From Tamarix chinensis (Eukaryota > Streptophyta > Magnoliopsida > Caryophyllales > Tamaricaceae), in contig CM060177.1 in NCBI GenBank assembly GCA_030549775.1, forward strand, positions 65,476,638-65,540,637: a stretch of DNA of 64,000 nucleotides. The letters are read 5' to 3'. The translations under genes were made by a program, and so were the position numbers. The notes beneath the pieces are model-generated. The model searched no databases and had not been told where the DNA came from. It worked only from the letters and a program-made list of their open reading frames with translations. Each line of letters starts with the position of its first letter. The first letter of the stretch is position 1. Shown in pieces: positions 58,493 to 64,000 of this stretch.

Positions 58493-60119
58493 GATGGTAG
58501 CTGAGATAATAGGGTGTTGAAGCTTGACAGGGAGGTATTAAGTGCAAGAATTTGGGTGGCCGGTGGCAGTAATGGCTCGATGTCCGTTTTGGGGTGGTTC
58601 GAATTTCGCACGCCAGGAGAAAGGAAACGGGCGAGATTTAACATCAAATAATTATGCCAATTCATTCCTGGCGTTAAGAGGAAGACAATGAGGCAAGAAA
58701 CGACTGTTGTTAATCACTGTAGCTGGAGAGGCCATGGATGGGGTCAGGAGCTGCAGCGGCGTTGACAGAGGAGAAAGGAGGAAGAAGGAAGAAGAAGAAG
58801 CGAGGACCGGTCGTCGGGAAAAAGGAAAAGAAAAGGGGGAGAACCGGGTGGTCGGGCGCGAGGGAGGGTGCGTTTAAGTGAGACGACGCGTTTTGGGAAG
58901 AAAGAGGACGGAACACAATGCGTCGAGGGGCGGACGAAGGGCGACGGGCGCGGGCTGGGCCGTGCCGAAGAAAAGGAAGCGGAAAGGGAAACTCGGCCGC
59001 AAGCTGGCCCAGTTCGGCGAGAAGAAGAAAAAAAGAAAAAGAAAATAAGAAGAAAGAAAAAGAAAGAAAAAGGAAGTAGGAAAAAGGAAAAAGAAAAAAA
59101 ATAATGGTTTGGCTTAATTAAATTAATTAGAATATTTAGGTTATATAAAAATAATATTAATTTAAAACTATTTTCCCATTCTTATTTTAAATAAAATAAT
59201 TTATTTAGTTAATTTCTAAAATAAAATCCTTAATTTAGATAAAATACCTAAATTTCTCCTAATTAAAATACTCATAGATTTATTCTTGATTTGCCGTAAA
59301 TAATTTTCTTTTATTTCAAATAAAGTAATATACTTAATTAACTTTTATAATAAAACCTCATTTAAATATAATATTTAAAATTAGAAATTTTCGGGGCATT
59401 TCAAGACACTCCCCCCTACACACACCCTCCTCCTTCACTTGCACCCTTGCACACCTGCTATGCCACCCCTTTTTTGGCTTGATGCCCTACACCACTATCT
59501 TCCTATCCCATCATTTTCTTCTCCTTTTCTAACCCTAAAACTCCCTTGGTCCACTCCTCACATGCCCACTTTCCTGCCATTTTCATCCCCTTCCTTAGCC
59601 TTCCACCCTCCCTACACTACCACTTACCCTGCACATAGAACCCCCCTCTGTAGCACTCTAATGTTGTTTTAGTCTAGGTCTTGTATGACCAAACCAATCG
59701 ACAGGTCCTATGAACCAATCAACTGGTCCAGCTAGATGTTGCCTCATTCATTGTCAAGTGTTGATATTCTCTTGGGCCTTTATGGTAATACATCCATGTA
59801 ATTACAATTATTTAATCATGATTTTAACCACACTTGAACATAGATTTAATATAGATCAAACTAATATTATGATGTCTCGAGTGGTTAAGCATGGTGTCAC
59901 TTCTAGGCATCTAAAGGTGTGGCTTGTATGTTGTGTGATGTGTTAATGTTATTTCTCGATAAATCCTATTTGGCTATTGAGTAATGTGTAATTTTGACTT
60001 TTGATATTTCTTGGTAGTAGTAGTAGTAATAATAATAATTATAAATTAGATTTCTTATGCTATGTTTGTTGTTGTTGCTAGGTAGCACCTATCTAGTTAT
60101 GGATGAAATTGTAACTCTG

Positions 60120-61140
60120 ATAGTTGTTCTCCTTTCACACACTACCTTTCCTGTACTACTTGGTTGTGATTAGTATGTAAGAGTAGGATTGATACTATGG
60201 TAGGCCATTATAGTGTAGGTATATAGAGAGTACGCCATGTTTAGTGGAGTTTCATCTCCCTTTCATGTAGTACCGAGGCCTGTATACAGGTGTAGGAATA
60301 TAGTACTATGGCAGAACGTCATGGGGTCAATGCTCGTATATAGATTAAGCCATGCTCGGTGGAGTTTCATCTCCCTTTCATACAGTACCTTTCCCATACA
60401 ACCAGGTTGTGGATAATACGCCTGAGTAGGATTAATAGTCTAGTAGGCCATTATGGTGTAGATACTCATATAGAGGGTACGCCATGGTCGGTGGAGTTTT
60501 ATCTCCCTTTCATATAGTACCTTTCCCGTACTACAACATTGTGGCTAGTACGTAGGAGTAGTATTAATAATGTGGTAAGCCATCATGGTGTAGGTACTCG
60601 TATAAAGGGTACACCATGATTAATTGGTGAAGTTTCATCTCCCTCTCACGTAGAACCTTTCTGTATTTCAAGGTTGAGTCTTGTATGCAGGAGTGGAAAT
60701 ACTACCATCATAGGTTCAATTCTCGTATAGAGAGTATGCCATGTTCGGTGGAGTTTCATCTCCCTTTCACGTATTACCTTTCCTTATTACTTGGTTGAGG
60801 CTGGTATATGAAAGTAGGAATACTACAATGGTAGACCATCATGGGATCAATGCTTATATAGAGAGTACACTATGTTCAGTGGAGTCATATCTCCCTCTCA
60901 TGCAGTACCTTTCTTGTTCTAAAAAGTTGAGGCTAGTAGACGAGAGTAGGAAAAATCTTGTGGTAGGCCATCATAGTGAAAGTACTTATATAGAGGGTAC
61001 ACCATAATCTATGGAGTTTCATCTTCTTTTTCTTAGTACCTTTTCCTATACTACTAGGTTGTGTCCTATACGTGGAAGTAAGATTAATACTTTAGTGGAC
61101 CATCATGGCATTGGTGCTCATAAAGAAGTTAAGCCATGAT
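60120..61140 (+). repeat. Tandem array of about 128-bp units (7-8 copies)
   Basis: GTGGAGTTTCATCTCCCTTT recurs with GGAG at 60246, 60361, 60493, 60628, 60750, 60881 and 61013 (spacings 115-135 bp). Each unit also holds TAGGCCATYATGGTGTAG and AGAGGGTACGCCATG segments. Divergence between copies is high, so it is an old array. Confidence 0.88.
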
Positions 61141-61142
61141 GG

Positions 61143-61350
61143 GAGTGTTTATCCCTTACATTTGGTGTTGTTGCCTAAATGTCCATCTGGGGGGTTTACA
61201 TTGCCTTATTTATGTTTGATGCCATCACCTAAACACCCATATTGGGATCGGTTCTCCGTATAGGAGAGTATGCCTATGTTTGCATTTTGTGTCATCATTA
61301 AAACACCCATTTTGGGATTGGTACTTCGCTTTGGAGGGTATTCCCATGTT
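61143..61350 (+). repeat. Degenerate short repeats, AACACCCATTTTGGGATTGG type
   Basis: Three loosely related units of about 60 bp follow the 128-bp array (for example ATCACCTAAACACCCATATT and ATCATTAAAACACCCATTTT). Confidence 0.55.
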
Positions 61351-61642
61351 AGTCACTTATGTACTCATGTGTTGCTATAATGACCCTTGCTCATGGTGGA
61401 GGCTTGGTGTGCCGTTCAAATAACTTAATATGTGGATAGTGTGGTCATATAATAGAATAATAACAATGATATGGTTTATTTATGCTTGTGATATATGTGA
61501 TCATCATGTTATTTTTACTCTCATTCCACAGTTATATTCTCTAGCATATCTTTTATACCATGAGTTAATGTGACTTCTAGGTACAATTTGATCTCCTTTA
61601 CATGCTATAGAATATATTTGTTTTACTAGTACTTCATTGTAG

Positions 61643-62660
61643 TGTAATACCCCCATTTTTATTGTTGAAAAATTTTGTTTTATAGAGGAAGTAAGTAAGT
61701 AAAATATTAGGGGGTTTCTACCGTAATTGTCATAAGTCTAGCTTATGCAACCATCCTTCCATCAATCACAATGCTAAAACATTTAAAAGGAAATTAGAGA
61801 TGAAAGAAACATTTGTACTATAATAATGAGTTTGGAGTTTAACTTCGAGTCATAATACAAAATACAAAATAAGGGACACCATGGATCAAGTATCCAAAAA
61901 AGGTATCTGATTAAATACATCTATTGGATAAAAATTACTCATCACCCATCCCCTCTTATAGACGAAGTCACACACTCCCACATAAAGCATCATAGGTAGC
62001 ATAATCATTTAGCTAATCTTCTAAGACTTGCATATAATAATCAAGGTCTTCTATTGGCAGGAATGAGTAGTACATATAAAAATGGTGGTTAGTACATTAC
62101 GTACTATGTAAGGGAATAATACTATTGAAACAAGGATACAAATAGGACATGATTTCACAATAGATAATAAGGTTTACAAGTAGATAAATGAAAAATCTCA
62201 TAAGATAGATAATGATATAGGTCTCATATGAGATATAATCTAGTTTCATTCTTTAATATACGTTGAGTGTAAGAACACTAGTATTCTTAAACAGGAGAAA
62301 CGATTTGAAGCACCTTCTCAAGGAAAACACACATGAGTCACTATTATCATGCGGTGTAACAGATCTGAAAACATCACCTTCTTGAGACAACATACTCCTG
62401 AGCCACTATTTTCTATGGTGGAACGAGAAATATATATAAACAATACCTTGATCCTAACTTACGTACTCTACCACTTTAAATCATTAGTATCTTTTCTATA
62501 GATTATAATATTACATTTTTATTTCACATTGAGTCAAGAAACTATTCTTTCTAGCGGAATAGAGATTAAAAACATCATCTTCTTGGGGGCCAAAAGCTCC
62601 CCAGCTTCTATTATCTCCGGTAGAATGGGAATACATATATAAATATTTATATATATAGGG
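61643..62660 (-). mobile_element. Giant-LTR fragment J
   Basis: Starts TGTAATACCCCCATTTTTAT at 61643 with GAAAAATTTTGTTTTATAG just inside, as in LTR F. Degenerate conserved blocks (62050-62120, AGGAATGAGTAGTAC) and eroded modules (62335-62640) follow. The far end is not recognisable. The telomere-like array begins about 110 bp further on. Confidence 0.65.
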
Positions 62661-62769
62661 GGAGGGTCACATACAAACTCTCATTAAAATAAAAACATAG
62701 GAAACAATTGCATCCATTAGATTAAAATTTATTCTACAATTAAGACTTTATTAATACCAAACAAAAAAA

Positions 62770-63485
62770 CTAACCTAAACCTATATCTAAACCAGATATC
62801 CAAACCTCTAAAACCATAAACCCTATAAAACCTAAACCCTAAACACCAAACCCTACAAACCACAAACCCCAAACCTCAACCCTAAACCCTATAATTACTA
62901 AACCTCAAACCTTAAACCCGACAAACCATAAACCCTAAACCCCAAACCCTAAACTTAAACCCTATAAACCACAAACCCTAAACCCTAAACCCTCTAAACC
63001 ATAAACCATAAACCCTAAACCATACAAATACTAAACCATAAACCCTCTAAACCCTCAAAACCTTAAACCCTGCAAACCCTAAACCATAATCCCCAAACAT
63101 TGAACCTAAAACCCTCTAAACCACAAACCCAAACCCAAACTCTAAACCCTCTAAAACCTAAACCCTAAACCCTACACCATACAAATACTAAAAACTAAAC
63201 CCTAAACCTTATAAACCCTAAACCCCAAGCCCTAAACCTTACAAACCCTAAACCCCTAAACCCCAAACCTTAAAACCTAAACCCTAAACTATAAGCCTTA
63301 AACCCTATAAACCCTAAACCCTAAACCCTAAACCCCTAAACCCCTAGACCCTACAAACCATATACCCTTTACACTAAACCCTATAAACCTTAAACCCCAA
63401 ACCCCAAACCCCAAACCCTAAACCATATAACCCTAAACCCTATAAACCATAAACCCTAAACCCTCTAACACCTAAACCCTCTAAT
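62770..63485. repeat. Degenerate telomere-like array (AAACCCT variants)
   Basis: About 700 bp of AAACCCT, AAACCAT and AAACCCTATA-type units with few perfect runs. The longest perfect stretch is about three AAACCCT repeats near 63310-63335. It could be an interstitial telomeric sequence. It could also be the LTR tandem zone of J, because other copies of this family have AAACCCTA-rich arrays right after the modules. Confidence 0.9.
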
Positions 63486-63850
63486 TTCCATCCAAATGCA
63501 TGCATGTTCCAACAACAAAAAAACATACTAATGAAATATACATTTGTTTAATTATACAATATGTCAAGGAAAAAAAATCCTCCATGATTCAAAATTTGAC
63601 AATTCCATGAATTTTACCTTATATAACTTTGAAAAGAAACCTTCCACTATCATCTAAACGACAACGAAAAGCATTAAGGACCAATACCTTCATGAAGTTC
63701 AAAAATTTTTACACCCAACACCTGTTATTCATTCTAAAATCTGTCATTGATATAAAAAACTAACATTAGTTACAATTTAAACTAAGCAATTTTTTTTTGC
63801 AACTTTAGATGGAGAAGTAAAATAATTTACTTTACCTTTGATTTTAATTT
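63486..63850. other. Spacer downstream of the FAR1-like gene
   Basis: AT-rich DNA without recognisable features. On the minus strand it is the 3' flank, perhaps the 3' UTR, of the gene at 63851-64000. Confidence 0.4.
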
Positions 63851-64000
63851 TTATTTTTTAGGACAGTTCCGACTATCATGGCTTGCATACTCTCGACATG
63901 CCTTACACCTTTTTATCATCTTCTTTTGTTGCTCAATGGCCTTTTCTTTCTCCCCTTTGATCCTCTTTCCACATTCTTTTTTTTTTTGGATTGATGTGGG
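63851..64000 (-). CDS. C-terminus of a probable FAR1-related sequence protein (partial)
   Basis: An open minus-strand frame enters from the window edge and ends at TAA (63851-63853), leaving 49 codons. It contains KECGKRIKGEKEKA, then KRCKACREYASHDSRNCPKK at the very end. The basic linker followed by C-x2-C...HDxRNCP just before the stop is what I know from the C-termini of FAR1/FHY3-related proteins. These are transposase-derived nuclear DNA-binding factors with a SWIM and sometimes an extra zinc-knuckle tail. The frame has no stop over 147 bases and uses ordinary codons. The rest of the protein lies beyond 64000, so a captured fragment or a pseudogene cannot be excluded. An alternative is a Mutator-like transposase tail. 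Confidence 0.55.
   Translation of the reverse strand, partial: PTSIQKKKECGKRIKGEKEKAIEQQKKMIKRCKACREYASHDSRNCPKK

Larger units (their letters stand above)
54908..59403 (-). mobile_element. Giant solo LTR C (4.5 kb, perfect TSD AGACA)
   Basis: The left terminus is TGTAACACCCCTAAATTCAC at 54908 and the right terminus is CGGGGCATTTCA at 59403. AGACA occurs at 54903-54907 and again at 59404-59408. It is the cleanest copy in the window. In plus order: conserved block (54990-55060), CACTCAGCCCCGACTGATGT block (55330), modules (55640-56040), tandem zone (56390-57000), AAT/ATC microsatellites (57480-57920), leader-like block with open frame (58019-58282), TATA box (58485), and CT-rich U3 (58700-59100). 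No gag, pol, PBS or PPT. Confidence 0.92.
54443..61642 (+). mobile_element. Tekay-type LTR remnant, split by solo LTR C
   Basis: 54455-54600 aligns with 41060-41210 of the Tekay LTR (CTTATAAAAATAGATAAAAT, AATAAACCCTAAACCTATAA). After LTR C, CT-rich sequence resumes (59404-59640), then CCAATCGACAGGTCC motifs (59690) and a 128-bp-class tandem array. The right end is cut by LTR J at 61643. Start and subfamily are uncertain. Confidence 0.5.

Noticed and set aside
54908..59403. DNA transposon with short terminal inverted repeats
   Set aside because: TGTAACACCCC and TGAAATGCCCC ends are similar, but a TG...CA structure with 5-bp TSD, a TATA box and terminal identity to a PBS-linked LTR fit a solo LTR better.

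Overview
This is plant nuclear DNA, almost certainly from an angiosperm with a large, retrotransposon-filled genome. The evidence is Ty3/gypsy remnants of Del/Tekay and Athila type, a plant L1-type LINE with a DUF4283-like ORF1 and a zf-RVT tail, a 5S-rRNA-bearing Cassandra-like solo LTR, an AAACCCT-type telomere-like array, and the C-terminus of a probable FAR1-related gene. I cannot name the species. The only non-transposon coding sequence I can support is that FAR1-like tail (63851-64000, minus strand), cut off by the window edge. Every other coding similarity is a decayed transposon reading frame.

Left half (1-about 32170): one nested stack. A giant LTR in minus orientation (F, from 714) is split by two insertions. 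The first is a giant plus-strand solo LTR (E, 3595-14067, TSD TAACC). E contains an unrelated solo LTR of about 0.83 kb (M, 7042-12965, TSD ATATG), and M in turn contains another giant LTR (D, 7161-12244). The second is a minus-strand giant LTR (G, 15484-31809). G carries three insertions of its own: a sister LTR (H, 15613-21339), a Cassandra-like solo LTR (22417-22598, TSD GATAT) and a 4.74-kb LINE (24601-29340, TSD AATAATAACC).

Middle (about 32170-50723): a tandem-repeat-rich unassigned stretch, then a degenerate Athila-like element on the minus strand (about 34460-40675). Next comes a Del/Tekay-like LTR (41001-43062) that has a PPT-like tract on its left and a tRNA-Met primer-binding site on its right, followed by gag, protease and the start of RT. 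Two more giant-LTR pieces (L and I), a second gypsy gag-protease fragment and an 808-bp LTR with its own primer-binding site follow.

Right part (50724-64000): unassigned AT-rich DNA and a Tekay-type LTR remnant split by a well-preserved giant solo LTR (C, 54908-59403, perfect TSD AGACA). Then come a 128-bp-class tandem array, another giant-LTR fragment (J), about 0.7 kb of degenerate telomere-like repeats, and the FAR1-like gene end.

The dominant theme is one family of 4.5-5.7-kb LTRs found only as solo LTRs or LTR fragments. Going from the LTR 3' end inward, the fuller copies share a layout: terminal TGTAACACCCC (complement of the LTR end), a conserved block around the CTTAGTACCAGACCGGTTC motif, two clusters of a CCACTATTATAGCCGGTGG module, a tandem-repeat zone whose monomer differs between subfamilies, a TATA box, and a CT-rich U3 tract. 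This modular LTR architecture is the most unusual thing in the window. I see no CRISPR array, operon or defence system.
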